From the NCBI RefSeq assembly GCF_001904725.1, contig NZ_MRCE01000003.1, positions 62,001-126,000 on the forward strand: 64,000 nucleotides of DNA. Direction: 5' to 3'. Positions 27,229-37,502 of this stretch are shown here, in pieces. The number at the start of each line of letters is the position of its first letter. The stretch's first letter is position 1. The position numbers and the translations under genes are program-made. The stretch is from Phormidium ambiguum IAM M-71 (GTDB lineage: Bacteria > Cyanobacteriota > Cyanobacteriia > Cyanobacteriales > Aerosakkonemataceae). Under the pieces are notes generated by a model. The model made no database searches. It saw only the letters and a program-made list of their open reading frames with translations, and was not told the DNA's origin.

Positions 27229-27299
27229 AGGACTTACGCGAATTATCAGAATAAACACCATTTGGTTGCCCTTATATCTGAATCTCTGCGTAAGTCATG
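27229..27299 (+). repeat. MITE-like element family A, internally deleted copy
   Basis: Both terminal repeats are present (CAGGACTTACGCG and TGCGTAAGTCATG), but the central GTAGGGGCAATCCCCCTGTG is missing. It lies between the MetOD1 gene and the PAS kinase. Confidence 0.75.
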
Positions 27300-27326
27300 A
27301 AACCGTGAAAATCTAAAAGTACAATC

Positions 27327-28727
27327 ATGATGACTCCTGAACAGTTCCTTGAATTTGCTCGTGTTTTGCCGGAACCTTTATTACTAGTTACTAATCAAGG
27401 AGAAATTCTCGCAACTAATCGTTCCGCAGCTAATTTACTTGGTAGCAGCAGCAAGGAACTTCAGGGGAAATTTTTGATTGACTTAGTGACTGAATCCCCA
27501 GAAAAAGTGTTCAAATATTTACAAAATTGTGCCAGAAGTCGGCAAATGATTATTGGTTCTTTGACCTTTGGATTGCCAGAGGGAAAAGAACTTAGTTGTC
27601 GTGCTGAAGGTGCAGTTGTTCAACCTGCAACTAGTGAATCTCCCGCAGTGAATCTTTTACGCTTAGAAAATCGAGCTTCGGCTACTGGAGAATTTGTTTT
27701 ATTGAATCAGAAAATTCATGAATTAAGCAAAGAAATTTATCAGAAGCAACAAGCTCAAGCCGAACTTGTCCGAACAAATCAAGAATTAAAAGAAGCTTTT
27801 CACAAACTGAAAATGGCTCAAATTCAGCTTGTCCAAAGCGAAAAAATGTCTGGTTTGGGTCAATTAGTCGCTGGAATAGCGCACGAAATTAATAATCCAG
27901 TTAATTTTATTCATGGCAATCTACTTCATGCCGATGAATATGTTAATGACATATTAGAATTGGTAGAAATTTATCAAGAAGAATATCCTAATCCTAGTCC
28001 TAAAGTTGCCGATAAAATTGCCGAAATCGATTTTGATTTTGTGGTAGAAGATTTGCATAAATTGTGGAAATCAATGAAATTAGGTACTAATCGCATTAAG
28101 GAAATAGTGAAATCTTTGCGAAATTTCTCGCGTTTAGATGAAGCTAAAGTTAAAGAAGTTGATATTCATGAAGGGATTGAAAGTACTTTAGTTATTTTAC
28201 AAAATCGCTTGAAGGCAAAACCAGAACGTCCTGAGATTCAATTAATTAAAGAATATGGTAATTTACCGTTAGTTGATTGTTATCCTAGTCAACTTAATCA
28301 AGTATTTATGAATATTTTAAGTAATGCGATTGATGCTTTAGAAGAATCTTATTTAAAGTGTGACTTATTAACTAGAAGAAGTTGTGAGAATTTAAATATT
28401 CGGATTGTTACTGAAAGAATAAATAGCGATCGCATCAGCATTCGCATATCAGATAATGGCATGGGAATTCCCGAAAAAGTACGCCAACAAATTTTTAACC
28501 CTTTCTTTACAACCAAACCTATTGGTAAAGGTACGGGTTTAGGTTTATCTATTAGTTACCAGATTATTACAGAAACACATCATGGTCAACTAATTTGCCA
28601 TTCCGAACTAGGGCAAGGAACAGAGTTTATCGTCGAAATTCCCATTCATCAAGAAGTCTCAGAAATAATGGAAAACCCTGGCTATCTTCAATCGGAAATT
28701 AAAAATGTAATTAAAATTAACAAATAA
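27327..28727 (+). CDS. PAS-domain sensor histidine kinase
   Basis: 466 aa, cytoplasmic. PAS is about 8-110 ([17 protein letters not shown]), followed by a coiled coil 125-180 and an atypical HisKA with His196 in [17 protein letters not shown]. The HATPase has N-box [20 protein letters not shown] and [13 protein letters not shown]. The kinase core is of the cyanobacterial type that often acts on response regulators encoded elsewhere. Its stop lies three bases before the AAA-WD40 start, so the two are co-translated. The MetOD1 gene upstream is probably in the same unit. Confidence 0.9.
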   Translation: MMTPEQFLEFARVLPEPLLLVTNQGEILATNRSAANLLGSSSKELQGKFLIDLVTESPEKVFKYLQNCARSRQMIIGSLTFGLPEGKELSCRAEGAVVQPATSESPAVNLLRLENRASATGEFVLLNQKIHELSKEIYQKQQAQAELVRTNQELKEAFHKLKMAQIQLVQSEKMSGLGQLVAGIAHEINNPVNFIHGNLLHADEYVNDILELVEIYQEEYPNPSPKVADKIAEIDFDFVVEDLHKLWKSMKLGTNRIKEIVKSLRNFSRLDEAKVKEVDIHEGIESTLVILQNRLKAKPERPEIQLIKEYGNLPLVDCYPSQLNQVFMNILSNAIDALEESYLKCDLLTRRSCENLNIRIVTERINSDRISIRISDNGMGIPEKVRQQIFNPFFTTKPIGKGTGLGLSISYQIITETHHGQLICHSELGQGTEFIVEIPIHQEVSEIMENPGYLQSEIKNVIKINK

Positions 28728-28730
28728 TTT

Positions 28731-31700
28731 ATGTTAACTTCTTCTAGCCCTAATCACGTTTATCAAGTCGGTGGCAGTTTACCTTTCGATGCGCCAACTT
28801 ATGTCCAAAGAAAAGCTGATAAAGTACTATTTGAAAGTTTACTAAGTGGGGAATTTTGCTATGTATTTAATGCCCGGCAAATGGGAAAATCTAGTTTACG
28901 GGTACAAACAACTCATCGCTTAAAAAGTGCCGGAGTTCGTTGTGGAGTAATTGATATTACGGCAATTGGCACGCAAGAAATTATACCAGAACAATGGTAT
29001 GCTTCTATTATTGGACTTTTAACCAAAACCTTTCAGCTTCAGATTAATTTGTCAGCTTGGTGGCGCGAAAGAAATCATCTTTCTGTAGTGAATAGATTAA
29101 ATGATTTTTTAGATACAGTTTTATTAGTTCAAGTTTCAGGACCGATCGTTATTTTTATTGATGAAATTGATAGTGTTCTCAGTTTAAATTTTTCTACTGA
29201 TGATTTTTTTGCTTTAATCCGCGCCTGTTACAATAGGCGAGCCGAGCAACCAGAATATAATCGTTTAACCTTTGCTTTATTTGGGGTTGCTACTCCTGAT
29301 GATTTAATTTCCGATGCTAATCGCACGCCATTTAATATTGGTAAACCAATTGAATTAGAAGGATTTCAATTATTAGAAGCAACACCGCTAATTTCAGGGT
29401 TAATAGATACTGTTAATCAACCTAAAACTGCTTTAAAACAAATTTTATACTGGACAAAAGGTCAACCATTTTTAACTCAAAAGCTGTGTCATTTGACAGT
29501 AGCAAAGAGGGAAGAAGAAACCAAAAATATTGAAACTGTTGATGGGATTGGATTTTGGATCGATCGCCTCGTCGAAACTTACATTTTACAAAATTGGGAA
29601 GTGCAAGACGAACCAGAACATTTAAAAACAATCCGCGATCGACTCCTTTACAACGAACAACGAGCTTCCAGACTGCTGGGACTTTATCAAAAAATCTTAC
29701 TTTCCTCTTTAGAAGACAATTCATCAGGAATTATCGCTGATAATAGCCCCGATCAAACCGAATTGATCTTAACCGGATTAGTAGAAAAACGGGCGGGATT
29801 TTTACAAGTAAAAAATCGCATTTATTGTGAAGTTTTTAATTTTGATTGGGTAACTAAACAATTAACAAATTTACGTCCATATTCCCAAGCTATTAATGCT
29901 TGGATTATTTCTGGTTGTCAAGATGAATCGTGGTTATTGCGAGGAAAAGCTTTACGCGATGTCTTAAATTGGGCACAGGGAAAAAGTTTAAGCGATATTG
30001 ATTATCAATTTTTAGCAGCTAGCCAAGAATTCGATCGCCAAGAAACACAAACAATATTAGAAGCTGAACGCCTCAAAGAAGTCGAAGCCAGATTAGAATT
30101 AGAACGCCAGCGATCGCTAGAACAAAAAGGCAATCTCAGAAAACAACAAATAATGTTAGGAATTGTCACTGGCATGATGTTTGTAACCAGTGGTCTTGGC
30201 TTATTCGCTTACCATCAATATCAACAAACAGCCGTTAGTGAAGTAAAAGCAATTACACTTTCCTCCGAAGCTCTTTACGTTTCTAACAAAAGATTTGATG
30301 CTTTACTGCAAGCAATTAAAGGAAAAAAACGTTGGCAAAATCTTCAAATAGTAGATCCCAACCTCCAAACGAAAATTGATGAATCTTTAAAAAAGGTAAT
30401 CTTAAACATTCAAGAATACAACCATCTTAAAGGACACACAGCAGCAGTTTTAGCCGTAGATTTTAGTCCAGATGGACAGCAAATTGCCACAGGAAGTGTC
30501 GATGGTACAATCAAACTTTGGCAACGCAATGGAACTTTAATCGCTACCTTAAAAGGACATCAATCAGTAATTCGTGCCGTGCGCTTTAGTCCAGACAACC
30601 AAATAATTGTTTCGGCGGGAGATGACAAAACAATTAGATTTTGGCGACGGGATGGTACATTACTAAAAACGATCGCCTCTCAGACAGATGGAATTTGGAA
30701 CCTGAAATTTAATCAAACAGGCACTAGTTTTGTTGTTTGTGGTCCAGGAAGTACGATCGAAATTTGGAGCCGTCAAGGACAATTATTAAACAGAATAGAA
30801 GCCGAAACTTTAGGAGTTCGTGATGTTGCTCTCAGTCCAGATGGTAAAACGATCGCAGCGGGCTTCGCCAACAACTTAATCAAACTTTGGCACGCAAATG
30901 GAACATTAAAAAAAATTTTTCCCGACCATAAAGCAACCGTGCAAGCAATTACCTTTAGTCCCGATGGTAAATTCCTAATTTCTGGTGGAGCAGATGGCAT
31001 CATTAAAATTTGGCATTCCACAGGCAAATTACTAACCACCATAAATGCCCATGATGCTACGATTTGGCAATTAACCTTTAGTTCCAATGGCAAAATGTTT
31101 GCCTCCGCCAGTTTTGATAAAACCGTAAAAATATGGAACCCAAATGGGACTTTAATTACTCATCTTAGAGGTCATGATGCCGCAGTTTGGGGGGTTGCTT
31201 TCAGTCCTGATGGAGAAACAATCGCCTCTGCTGGAGCCGAAAACATCACTCGTCTCTGGAAAGTTCACAATCCTTTTCAAAGAAATTTGCACGGATTAAC
31301 AGGTACAACTTTGCGAATGGCTATTAATCCACAAGGTACAACAATAGCCTTAGTTGGCACAGATAAACTGATCGCACTTTTCCAACTTGACCTTACACCC
31401 TTAAAAAATATTAATGCCCATGAAGCAGCTGTATTAGGAGTAGATTGGAATTCTGATGGCACTCGGATTGCCTCTTCCAGTGAAGATAAAAGCGTGAAAA
31501 TTTGGAAACCAGACGGTACTTTGCTCAACACACTGAACGGACATTCAGCAAGTATTATATCCGTCGCTTGGAATCCCCAAAAAGATATTCTTGCCTCTAG
31601 CAGTGTAGACGGTAGCATCTTGCTGTGGCAATCAGATGGCATTTTATTAAAAAGTATAAAAGCTCATGAAAGTTCAATTTGGGATGTCACATTTAGCCCG

Positions 31701-32210
31701 GATGGACAAACTCTTGCATCAGCTAGCAATGATACTGTGGTTAAATTGTGGAACACCAATGGCAAACTTTTGCACGCTCTAAAAGGGCATGAAGCAGCTG
31801 TTTGGAAAATCGCATTTAGCCCCGATAATCAATTTATTGCTTCGGGAAGTGGAGATAAAACAATTAAACTTTGGACAAGAAATGGTGAATTAATTAATAC
31901 TTTAAAAGGACATACAGCAGCTGTTTGGGGTTTGGCTTTTAGTCCCGATGGTTCCTTAATTGCTAGTGGTAGTATTGATGAAACCGTTAAAGTTTGGCGA
32001 CGCGATGGTACTTTAGTTACTACTTTAAAAAGTCACAGTGCTGGAGTACGAAATGTACTGTTTCATCCTCGTCTTCCTTTGTTAATTTCCGCAGGTGATG
32101 ACCAAAGTTTAATTGTTTGGAATTTAGCCGAAATTCTCGATCTCAATCTTTTAGATTACGCATCTGATTGGGTAAAAGATTATTTAGAAAAAAATCCACA
32201 AATGGAATAA
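28731..32210 (+). CDS. AAA-like ATPase with transmembrane segment and 14 WD40 repeats
   Basis: 1159 aa. Residues 1-390 are an AAA-like (AAA_35) STAND NTPase: [17 protein letters not shown], Walker [10 protein letters not shown] and Walker [13 protein letters not shown] coiled coil (about 430-470) and one membrane helix (about 475-498, [20 protein letters not shown]) follow. Residues about 562-1140 hold 14 WD40 repeats of 41 residues (LKGHxxxVWxVAFSPDGxxI type), enough for two seven-blade propellers. Repeats 3, 4 and 8 are the most degenerate. Such proteins are thought to be signalling scaffolds; the membrane helix separates the ATPase from the propellers. It is translationally adjacent to the PAS kinase. 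Confidence 0.9.
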   Translation: MLTSSSPNHVYQVGGSLPFDAPTYVQRKADKVLFESLLSGEFCYVFNARQMGKSSLRVQTTHRLKSAGVRCGVIDITAIGTQEIIPEQWYASIIGLLTKTFQLQINLSAWWRERNHLSVVNRLNDFLDTVLLVQVSGPIVIFIDEIDSVLSLNFSTDDFFALIRACYNRRAEQPEYNRLTFALFGVATPDDLISDANRTPFNIGKPIELEGFQLLEATPLISGLIDTVNQPKTALKQILYWTKGQPFLTQKLCHLTVAKREEETKNIETVDGIGFWIDRLVETYILQNWEVQDEPEHLKTIRDRLLYNEQRASRLLGLYQKILLSSLEDNSSGIIADNSPDQTELILTGLVEKRAGFLQVKNRIYCEVFNFDWVTKQLTNLRPYSQAINAWIISGCQDESWLLRGKALRDVLNWAQGKSLSDIDYQFLAASQEFDRQETQTILEAERLKEVEARLELERQRSLEQKGNLRKQQIMLGIVTGMMFVTSGLGLFAYHQYQQTAVSEVKAITLSSEALYVSNKRFDALLQAIKGKKRWQNLQIVDPNLQTKIDESLKKVILNIQEYNHLKGHTAAVLAVDFSPDGQQIATGSVDGTIKLWQRNGTLIATLKGHQSVIRAVRFSPDNQIIVSAGDDKTIRFWRRDGTLLKTIASQTDGIWNLKFNQTGTSFVVCGPGSTIEIWSRQGQLLNRIEAETLGVRDVALSPDGKTIAAGFANNLIKLWHANGTLKKIFPDHKATVQAITFSPDGKFLISGGADGIIKIWHSTGKLLTTINAHDATIWQLTFSSNGKMFASASFDKTVKIWNPNGTLITHLRGHDAAVWGVAFSPDGETIASAGAENITRLWKVHNPFQRNLHGLTGTTLRMAINPQGTTIALVGTDKLIALFQLDLTPLKNINAHEAAVLGVDWNSDGTRIASSSEDKSVKIWKPDGTLLNTLNGHSASIISVAWNPQKDILASSSVDGSILLWQSDGILLKSIKAHESSIWDVTFSPDGQTLASASNDTVVKLWNTNGKLLHALKGHEAAVWKIAFSPDNQFIASGSGDKTIKLWTRNGELINTLKGHTAAVWGLAFSPDGSLIASGSIDETVKVWRRDGTLVTTLKSHSAGVRNVLFHPRLPLLISAGDDQSLIVWNLAEILDLNLLDYASDWVKDYLEKNPQME

Positions 32211-32355
32211 ATGCACTTAATTAACCCCACCCCAAACCCCTCCCCGTAAACGGGGAGGGGCAATGATTAAGCGTAATTCAGAAAATTGGTATTAGATCCA
32301 CCCCGCCTCCGGCACCCCTCCCTGTCTACGGGGAGGGGATGGGGGTGGGTTTCTT
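32211..32355. repeat. two G/C-rich palindromic repeats (family B), back to back
   Basis: First copy has ACCCCTCCCCGTAAACGGGG with flank GAAAATTGGTAT; second has CACCCCTCCCTGTCTACGG with GGGGATGGGGGTGGG. They lie between the convergent WD40 and TPR genes and may also serve as terminators. Confidence 0.75.
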
Positions 32356-32369
32356 AGGAGTTTATTTTT

Positions 32370-33278
32370 TTAGCCAACAACTGTTTCTTCTTTTCTTAAA
32401 TGTTTGAGCAGATTTAATGTTTGTTCATAAGCGGTAATCTTTTCTTGAAAAAGGAACTTTTCCGCCGCTTTTCTGATATCAAGTAATGCTTGTCGTTCAT
32501 TTCCTAATTGATAATGAACTACACCTCGACTGGCATAAGCTTCAGCGTAATTGGGGTTTAGTTGTAAAGCTGAAGTTAAATCTTGAATGGCAGCTACAAA
32601 ATTTAATTGCTGCTCGTTAGCACAAGCGCGATTAAAGTAATATCGATAATCTTGTTGATTTAAATGAATTGCTCGATCGAAATCTGCGATCGCTCCTAGA
32701 CTATCATTTAACATTAATCGATTTGTGCCGCGATCGTTATAAACTTCGGCTAATTGAAATGTGTCTTCTACAGGCATTAACGTTAAAGTGTGATTATAAT
32801 CGCTAATTGCGGCTTGATAATGTTGTAATTCACTTTGAGCTAAAGCCCGATTGTAATAAGCGCGAAAATCAATCGGTTTTAATTTAATAACTTGGTTATA
32901 ATCTGCGATCGCATTTGCATAATTTCCTTGCTTATAGTAAGCTAAACCTCGATTTAAATAAGATTCTGTATTTTGCGAATTTAAATTTAATGATTGCGTG
33001 CAATCTTGAATCGCACTTTCATATTCTCCCAATTGTAAATAAGCCAAACAGCGATTGCTAAAAGCAGCCGCAAAATCATGATTTAAATTAACTGTATCTG
33101 TAAAATATTGCACAGCTTTCGAGTAATTTTGGCTTTGCATTTCCGCAACACCTGCGCGAAAAAACTCCTGTGCGCTCATTTGCTCCTTTACCTGAGAAAG
33201 AGCCGCAGCAGGAGGTGGGTAAATTATTAGAGCCAAAGTGATGCACAAGCTGACCAATAATTGAAATAAATAACTCAT
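32370..33278 (-). CDS. tetratricopeptide-repeat protein, exported
   Basis: 302 aa from the ATG at 33278, with AAGGAG seven bases upstream; an upstream start at 33311 lacks such a site. An N-terminal signal segment (SYLFQLLVSLCITLALIIYPP) precedes about seven TPR units in the pattern NRGLAYYKQGNYANAIADYN. TPR arrays mediate protein-protein contacts. The protein is probably periplasmic or luminal. No partner is obvious from context. Confidence 0.87.
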   Translation of the reverse strand: MSYLFQLLVSLCITLALIIYPPPAAALSQVKEQMSAQEFFRAGVAEMQSQNYSKAVQYFTDTVNLNHDFAAAFSNRCLAYLQLGEYESAIQDCTQSLNLNSQNTESYLNRGLAYYKQGNYANAIADYNQVIKLKPIDFRAYYNRALAQSELQHYQAAISDYNHTLTLMPVEDTFQLAEVYNDRGTNRLMLNDSLGAIADFDRAIHLNQQDYRYYFNRACANEQQLNFVAAIQDLTSALQLNPNYAEAYASRGVVHYQLGNERQALLDIRKAAEKFLFQEKITAYEQTLNLLKHLRKEETVVG

Positions 33279-33345
33279 AATTTCGATCTCCTTGAGCATC
33301 TCTATTAGCAAAAACTACAGTCAAAAACTTAATGGAAAATTAAGA

Positions 33346-33681
33346 TTATTTCCAACCTTTTTCGGAAGTTTCTAACACATACGTAGCGACATCTTCAATT
33401 TGTTCAGCGTTGAGTTTACCTTGAAAAGCAGGCATAGCAGCTTTACCTTTTGTTACCTGAGTAACAATTGCTTCTAAAGAATTCATGCCATACTTATCTA
33501 AATCAGCTTTGGCCAAAGTCTTTGTAGGATTAACTAAATTTTTCCCTCCCGCATGACAAGCAGCACAATTAGCGTCAAAAAGTTTCGCACCTTTAGCAGC
33601 ATCACCCGCGAAAACGGGACGGACAAAGGTAAAATTGAATACTATACTCAACAGCAAAATTAGCGCCAAAATCTTTTTCAC
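33346..33681 (-). CDS. petJ: cytochrome c6 (soluble electron carrier of photosynthesis)
   Basis: 111 aa from a GTG at 33681, preceded by GAGGAG; the frame extends upstream without a better start. Signal peptide [17 protein letters not shown] ends at VFAGDAAKG, and the mature protein begins near Asp-Ala-Ala. Haem motif CAACH, axial Met in [11 protein letters not shown], and a C-terminal [13 protein letters not shown], typical of cytochrome c6. It carries electrons from cytochrome b6f to photosystem I or cytochrome oxidase in the lumen, replacing plastocyanin when copper is low. The divergent BlaI/BlaR-type pair next door probably controls it. Confidence 0.93.
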   Translation of the reverse strand: MKKILALILLLSIVFNFTFVRPVFAGDAAKGAKLFDANCAACHAGGKNLVNPTKTLAKADLDKYGMNSLEAIVTQVTKGKAAMPAFQGKLNAEQIEDVATYVLETSEKGWK

Positions 33682-33875
33682 AGTGTTCTCCTCTTTGGGG
33701 TTCTTGCATTTAGCACATATATCTTGGTAATTGTGAGGAAAGCAGCTGGTTTTGTCAAAAGACAGCCTGTAAAACTTCCCAGAAAACACTTATAATCAAC
33801 AAAACTGCTTAGTGCAAACTTCTGGATGTATTTGTGCTATCAATCCAAAATTGAAAATCTACAATCTAAAATTGC
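33682..33875. promoter_or_regulatory. petJ / petR divergent promoter region with candidate operator
   Basis: 194-base intergenic region. An inverted repeat TGTCAAAAGACA (33753-33764) is the clearest palindrome and is a candidate binding site for the BlaI-family repressor encoded at 33876. This is positional inference only. Confidence 0.4.
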
Positions 33876-34295
33876 ATGACACCTTTACCAAATTACCGCC
33901 CTAAACAGTTATCCCTTGGCCCTTTAGAAAGGGAAATTTTGCAGATTATTTGGGAATTAGGAGAAGTTACTGTTAAGGATGTTCACGATCGCATTTTAGC
34001 TGACCCAGACCGAGAACTAGCTTATGCTTCTGTAACCACAGTGTTACGTCGGTTAACCGAAAAAGGTTGGTTAAGTTGTGATAAAAGAGGCAGAATATTT
34101 TTGTGGCGACCTTTAGTTTCTCAATCTCAAGCTCAAGCGATCGAAGCTTACGAGAAATTACATAGATTTTTAGCAGTAGGAAATCCCGATGTTGTGGCGG
34201 CATTTGCTGACAGTTTAGATACTGCCAGTGTAGAACAATTAAAAGCGATCGCACTACGTATTCAAGCGGCACGTCGCGCCAGGGAGTCAAAATAA
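33876..34295 (+). CDS. petR: BlaI/MecI/CopY-family transcriptional repressor (PetR-like)
   Basis: 139 aa. Winged helix with the family pattern GPLEREILQIIWELGEVTVK, ASVTTVLRRLTEKGWLSCD and RIFLWRPL, followed by a dimerisation tail. Next to petJ and one base-overlapping a BlaR-type protease, it matches the Synechocystis PetR/PetP pair that switches plastocyanin and cytochrome c6 with copper: PetR represses petJ, and PetP degrades PetR when copper is absent. The symbol rests on this synteny. Confidence 0.8.
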   Translation: MTPLPNYRPKQLSLGPLEREILQIIWELGEVTVKDVHDRILADPDRELAYASVTTVLRRLTEKGWLSCDKRGRIFLWRPLVSQSQAQAIEAYEKLHRFLAVGNPDVVAAFADSLDTASVEQLKAIALRIQAARRARESK

Positions 34296-35137
34296 TGCAC
34301 CTAATTATGATTGTCTTAATCTTCGCTTTTGCTTGGTTAGTGCGTACAATTGACTTACCAAAAACTGGCAATTGGACAAACCGCACCTACCAAACATTAC
34401 TATTATTTTTATTGCCTCCTTTACTATTATTGACTACTGCATTTGCCGTTTTATTTATGGGGTATTCCGGGCAAATGTTTGGTTTACAAACAGGGTGGTT
34501 TAGTTATTTATTAGCTTTAAGTTTTTTAGGTTTTTCTGGATTCAAGTTTTGCCAATTATTGAATGAAGGATTGCATACTGTAAATCAGATTCGCACCTAT
34601 CCTGTGCAAAAACTCAAAGGTGAAAATTGCCGCCTGTTTGATACAGATTTTCCTTATAGTGCATTAATCGGATTTTGGCAACCGGAATTAGTAGTCAGTC
34701 AAGGTTTATTAGACAGTTTGACACCCGAGCAATTAGACGCAGTAATTGCCCATGAACAGGCACATTACTATTATCGAGATACTTTTTGGTTTTTTTGGTT
34801 GGGGTGGTTGCGATCGATCGCTTTTTGGTTGCCCAACACCGAAAAATTGTGGCAAGAATTGTTAATCCTGCGCGAACTTCGGGCCGATCATTGGGCAGCA
34901 AAAATTGTCGATCCCTTAACCTTAGCTGAATCATTATTATTAGTAGTCAGTCAACCTATAATTCCCCTAACTAATTTCGCCGTAGAATTTAGCGCCGTAG
35001 CCCCATTAAATCGCTTAAATGAGCGAATTGAAGCATTGTTAACCACAGATCAAATCAAATACCAAATTAATTGGTGGTCTTGGAGTTGGTTAATTCTAGT
35101 GTTATTACCTTTAGCCGCTGTTCCTTTACATAATTAA
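34295..35137 (+). CDS. petP: M56-family membrane metallopeptidase (BlaR1/PetP-like)
   Basis: 280 aa. Four or more membrane helices surround the zinc-protease motif HEQAH in VIAHEQAHYYYRD and a downstream LRADHWAA that can supply the third ligand. It lacks the penicillin-binding sensor of BlaR1, as in cyanobacterial PetP. It starts in the TAATG overlap with the repressor gene. It is predicted to cleave the repressor under copper limitation and so allow petJ expression. Confidence 0.82.
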   Translation: MHLIMIVLIFAFAWLVRTIDLPKTGNWTNRTYQTLLLFLLPPLLLLTTAFAVLFMGYSGQMFGLQTGWFSYLLALSFLGFSGFKFCQLLNEGLHTVNQIRTYPVQKLKGENCRLFDTDFPYSALIGFWQPELVVSQGLLDSLTPEQLDAVIAHEQAHYYYRDTFWFFWLGWLRSIAFWLPNTEKLWQELLILRELRADHWAAKIVDPLTLAESLLLVVSQPIIPLTNFAVEFSAVAPLNRLNERIEALLTTDQIKYQINWWSWSWLILVLLPLAAVPLHN

Positions 35138-35530
35138 GCGAAGCCTCTATCTTGCACCTACGGTTGTAAACCTGCCTATAAATCCATTTCCAGGCTAATA
35201 CTGATACCAATTCTCTGTAAAATTGTGCTTAATCATTGCCCCACCCCGTCTACGGGGTGGGGTTCAATAAGCTACACAAAGTCTGAGTACAAGAGAGTCA
35301 AACAATGTACTGATTAGCTACCAATCATTTCAGAAAATTCCCTACCCTAAGAGTACGAATCAACTGCTATTTTCCGTAATTACACTGGTGAATTCCTCGA
35401 AGTCCTAGTCTATTATTAAATTGTATGAAAAACCAGTTAAATGTATCTGAAATATACTTAAATATAAACCATGCTTTGGGTTCAGAGCATGGTTTTATGA
35501 TTTAAAGCTACCTCCAAAAATAACTAAAAC
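35138..35530. other. gene-free spacer with one family-B repeat
   Basis: 393 bases with no credible gene. Besides the repeat at 35208-35270, the rest is unremarkable AT-rich sequence, with a weak palindromic ATGCTTTGGG...GAGCATGG near 35470 that could be part of the next gene's leader. Confidence 0.5.
35208..35270 (+). repeat. G/C-rich palindromic repeat family B, longer copy
   Basis: Includes left flank GATACCAATTCTCTGT, then GTGCTTAATCATTGCC and palindrome CCACCCCGTCTACGGGGTGG. The flank is the complement of the right flank seen at 46420-46435 and 59641-59656, showing that the whole element has terminal inverted repeats. Confidence 0.7.
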
Positions 35531-36001
35531 ATGGAAAATTCGATAAAAATCACGGGAACAATCAAAAAAGGATATGGTGTAGCATCCGGTAAAGCTAAAG
35601 ACCCTCGTTTTCCTAACGGTACAATTGAGATGCAAATACCTGTTTTTCAAGAGTGTGGTCTGGATTTAAGCCAATATTTCCCAGGTACAATCAATATTTC
35701 CATTGCTCCTCATCAATATGAAATTAAACAAGCAAAATATACATTTAAAAATGTTAAATGGGCAGCTAATGAACCTGCCGAAGACTTCTCTTTTTGTGAT
35801 TGTTTAATTTCTTTCAGTACAGGTCGATCGCAATCAGGTTTAATCTATTATCCTCATCCAGAAACTAAACCAGAGCATTTCCAAACTCCTGATACTCTAG
35901 AAATTATTACATCTTTTATTGATGATTTGAAATATGGAGATACCGTGATTATTGCTGTGGATAGTCAACAAATTAACTTACTGACGACGAAAGACGAATA
36001 A
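35531..36001 (+). CDS. protein resembling archaeal CTP-dependent riboflavin kinase (RibK-like fold)
   Basis: 156 aa, soluble. The order ITGTIKKGYGVASGKA, YFPGTINISI, SGLIYYPHPETKPEHF, DTLEIITSF and LKYGDTVIIAV mirrors the archaeal RibK/DUF120 pattern (G-x-G at the start, P-G-T-L-N in the middle, P-x-x-T-x-H and E-I-I-A later, D-G-D-x-V near the end). RibK makes FMN from riboflavin using CTP. Identity is from remembered motifs and is uncertain. It overlaps the convergent fibrillin-type gene by 24 bases. Confidence 0.5.
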   Translation: MENSIKITGTIKKGYGVASGKAKDPRFPNGTIEMQIPVFQECGLDLSQYFPGTINISIAPHQYEIKQAKYTFKNVKWAANEPAEDFSFCDCLISFSTGRSQSGLIYYPHPETKPEHFQTPDTLEIITSFIDDLKYGDTVIIAVDSQQINLLTTKDE

Positions 36002-36607
36002 GTTACCTGTTGCACCTCTTCCTACTCTGATTTCTTCGTCTAAATAAGAGGTAATCCAGACTGCTTCCGATCGCAACCATTCTAATACAGGAATTCTTAA
36101 TTCCGACCAACTCCAGTTAGACCAACCAAACAGTTGTTTAGCTTGCACCGAAAATGAGCTAAAACTTACTTTAGCAAGTTGTTCCGGTGTATCCCAAGCC
36201 CAAATTCCATTGGCTTGTAATTGCCATTTTCCCAACCAAGATAAGTCTAAAATGGCAGCGTTAATAGCAGCAATTTTATCGTTATTCTCTACTACTAATG
36301 TTTGCCAAACTCTTTCAATTTTGATGACAGCGCCCCATTGAGGAGTTGATGCTACTCGACGAGTAACAACTGTGCCGCGAGAAGCGTAAATTAGTTGCCA
36401 TTCATCAATTAAATAAGGCAAATAATCAGGTGTTAATGGTTGGGTAATTGGATTAATATTTTCTAATTGTTGCACTATTTGATCGATGGATTCATTAGAG
36501 GTAGGAAATATTGCTTGTTGCGGATCTAATGCTTCAATTTGTTGTAGCAATTCTATTCTTAATGAGAGTCTGGTTGTGTTATCATTGATTAATTCTGGCT
36601 TTTTCAT
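35978..36607 (-). CDS. PAP/fibrillin family protein
   Basis: 209 aa, no membrane segment. IDQIVQQLENINPITQPL, EWQLIYASRGTVVTRR and the C-terminal LDEEIRVGRGATGNLFVFRR match plastid-lipid-associated protein/fibrillin, a lipocalin-like family bound to thylakoids or lipid bodies in plants and cyanobacteria. The exact ligand is unknown. Its 3' end overlaps that of the RibK-like gene. Confidence 0.82.
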   Translation of the reverse strand: MKKPELINDNTTRLSLRIELLQQIEALDPQQAIFPTSNESIDQIVQQLENINPITQPLTPDYLPYLIDEWQLIYASRGTVVTRRVASTPQWGAVIKIERVWQTLVVENNDKIAAINAAILDLSWLGKWQLQANGIWAWDTPEQLAKVSFSSFSVQAKQLFGWSNWSWSELRIPVLEWLRSEAVWITSYLDEEIRVGRGATGNLFVFRRQ

Positions 36608-36738
36608 AATGGGGGTTAACTACATTTAATAATTTTATTGATGGGACATAAATACAATATTATAACTAACTTTTAATTTTATAAATACCAAGATTATTTG
36701 GTATATTATTTTAGTTGACTAACTCTGAAAAATTTATA

Positions 36739-37416
36739 ATGACTATAATTTTAACTAACGATGATGGTATTGATGCTCCTGGTATTAAAGCATTACAAAA
36801 AGCCATCAATGGTCAAGGGATAATTGTTGCGCCAAAAGAGCATTTATCAGGTTGTGGGCATCAAGTTACCACTACTAGCCCAATAAATGTTTTACGCCGA
36901 TCGCCAACAGAATTTGCTATTGGTGGCACCCCCGCCGACTGTACGCGCATTGCTTTAAGTCACCTTTTTCCTCATTCTAAATGGGTGCTTTCTGGAATTA
37001 ACGCTGGAGGCAATTTAGGGGTTGATGTATATATTTCGGGAACTGTCGCTGCTGTTAGGGAAGCGGCAATACATGGAATTCCGGGAATTGCGGTTTCTCA
37101 CTATCGTAAAGGTAAGCTAAATGTTGATTGGGATACGGCGGCTAGATGGACGGCAAAAGTGTTAGCGGATTTGTTCGATCGACCTTTGGAAAAAGGCAGT
37201 TTTTGGAATGTAAATTTGCCGCATTTATTGCCTGGGGAACCCGATCCAGAAATTGTATTTTGTGAACCTTGTAAAGGTCGTTTACCTATTAATTATCGCC
37301 GAGAAAATGATGATTTTTATTATCATGGGAAATATGCCGATCGAGACCGCACTCCCAACAGCGATGTTGATGTCTGTTTCTCCGGTAAAATCGCTGTAAC
37401 TCAACTAAAGCTGTAA
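36739..37416 (+). CDS. surE: 5'/3'-nucleotidase SurE
   Basis: 225 aa from the ATG at 36739; a TTG at 36715 is in frame but unlikely. TIILTNDDGIDAPGI carries the metal-binding Asp pair (8-9), with SGCGHQVT, GTPADCTRIAL, SGINAGGNLGVDVYISGTVAAVREA further on. SurE removes phosphate from nucleoside monophosphates in the cytoplasm. Length is near the shorter end of the family. Confidence 0.92.
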   Translation: MTIILTNDDGIDAPGIKALQKAINGQGIIVAPKEHLSGCGHQVTTTSPINVLRRSPTEFAIGGTPADCTRIALSHLFPHSKWVLSGINAGGNLGVDVYISGTVAAVREAAIHGIPGIAVSHYRKGKLNVDWDTAARWTAKVLADLFDRPLEKGSFWNVNLPHLLPGEPDPEIVFCEPCKGRLPINYRRENDDFYYHGKYADRDRTPNSDVDVCFSGKIAVTQLKL

Positions 37417-37502
37417 AAACCCAGATATTTATGATGGGAAAATTTACCTTTGTTACCAATCAGAAGTAAAATCAAATAGTTGATAATTGGAAATTTAGGA
37501 AA

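Noticed and set aside
33346-33789. Longer cytochrome c6 frame starting at 33789
   Set aside because: The signal peptide begins at the GTG at 33681, which has a good ribosome site; upstream residues do not fit.
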